DNA from: Phoenicibacter sp963592435
GTDB taxonomy: Bacteria; Actinomycetota; Coriobacteriia; Coriobacteriales; Eggerthellaceae
Direction: 5' to 3'
DNA: 50,488 bases
NCBI GenBank assembly: GCA_963592435.1
Contig: CAVAWT010000011.1
Coordinates: 1 to 50,488 of the forward strand
Made by a program: the position numbers and the translations under genes. Below, in pieces: positions 50,477-50,488 of the stretch; the stretch's first letter is position 1; every line of letters starts with the position of its first letter. The notes below the pieces were generated by a model. It worked only from the letters and a program-made list of their open reading frames with translations. It did not search any database and had not been told where the DNA came from.

Positions 50477-50488
50477 CTAAAAATTGCG

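Overview
The window reads as a chromosomal segment of a moderately low-GC, strictly anaerobic Gram-positive bacterium, most likely a Coriobacteriia-type actinobacterium. Reasons: strong AAGGAGG-type ribosome binding sites, a CIRCE-controlled groESL, type III glutamine synthetase, a YerC-type TrpR-like regulator, ECF transporters, large secreted MBG/YDG/DUF6273 proteins, and a corrinoid methyltransferase operon like those of anaerobic demethylating gut bacteria. The taxonomic call is inference; no rRNA is present.

Layout. 0-3.6 kb: the 3' end of a DUF6273-type surface protein, groES-groEL (minus strand, CIRCE/sigma-A promoter), a cold-shock protein and an alpha/beta hydrolase. 3.6-12 kb: membrane and envelope genes (DUF2207-like, DUF4013-like, MATE exporter, MurJ) and a striking 967-residue degenerate M28 peptidase. 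12-17.3 kb: rplM-rpsI, type III glutamine synthetase, ilvE, yerC and comF. 17.4-21.2 kb: a 1249-residue secreted multidomain protein. 21.6-28.2 kb: an accessory island bounded by REP-like palindromic repeats. It holds two parallel cassettes (small protein X, a conserved two-hairpin element, DUF4417, toxin-like gene, immunity-like gene), a BrnT/RHH-like toxin-antitoxin pair, an orphan RHH protein and a broken hsdM. 28.3-36.2 kb: ClC channel, QueT, Na+-dependent transporter, amtB-glnK, metY and metA. 36.4-47.8 kb: a cobalamin riboswitch followed by eleven same-strand genes (URO-D-type methyltransferases, corrinoid protein, G3E GTPase, RamA-like activator, DUF4430 protein and a full ECF transporter). 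47.8-50.5 kb: repeat, gene remnant, DUF4190-type protein, a coupled XRE regulator/Ser-Thr kinase pair and tRNA-Arg.

How the parts fit. The 36.4-47.8 kb block looks like one unit for capturing a corrinoid (DUF4430 plus ECF importer), keeping it active (RamA-like reductive activator, G3E metallochaperone) and using it for methyl transfer. glnN, amtB and glnK form the nitrogen-assimilation set. metA (with the Glu that marks acetyl-CoA use) and metY form the O-acetylhomoserine route to homocysteine.

The best candidate for a little-described system is the twin X / two-hairpin / DUF4417 / toxin / immunity cassette. Two copies share the upstream genes and RNA-like element but carry unrelated toxin and immunity genes, with no visible delivery domain. 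All family calls are from reading translated sequence by eye; no database search was run.
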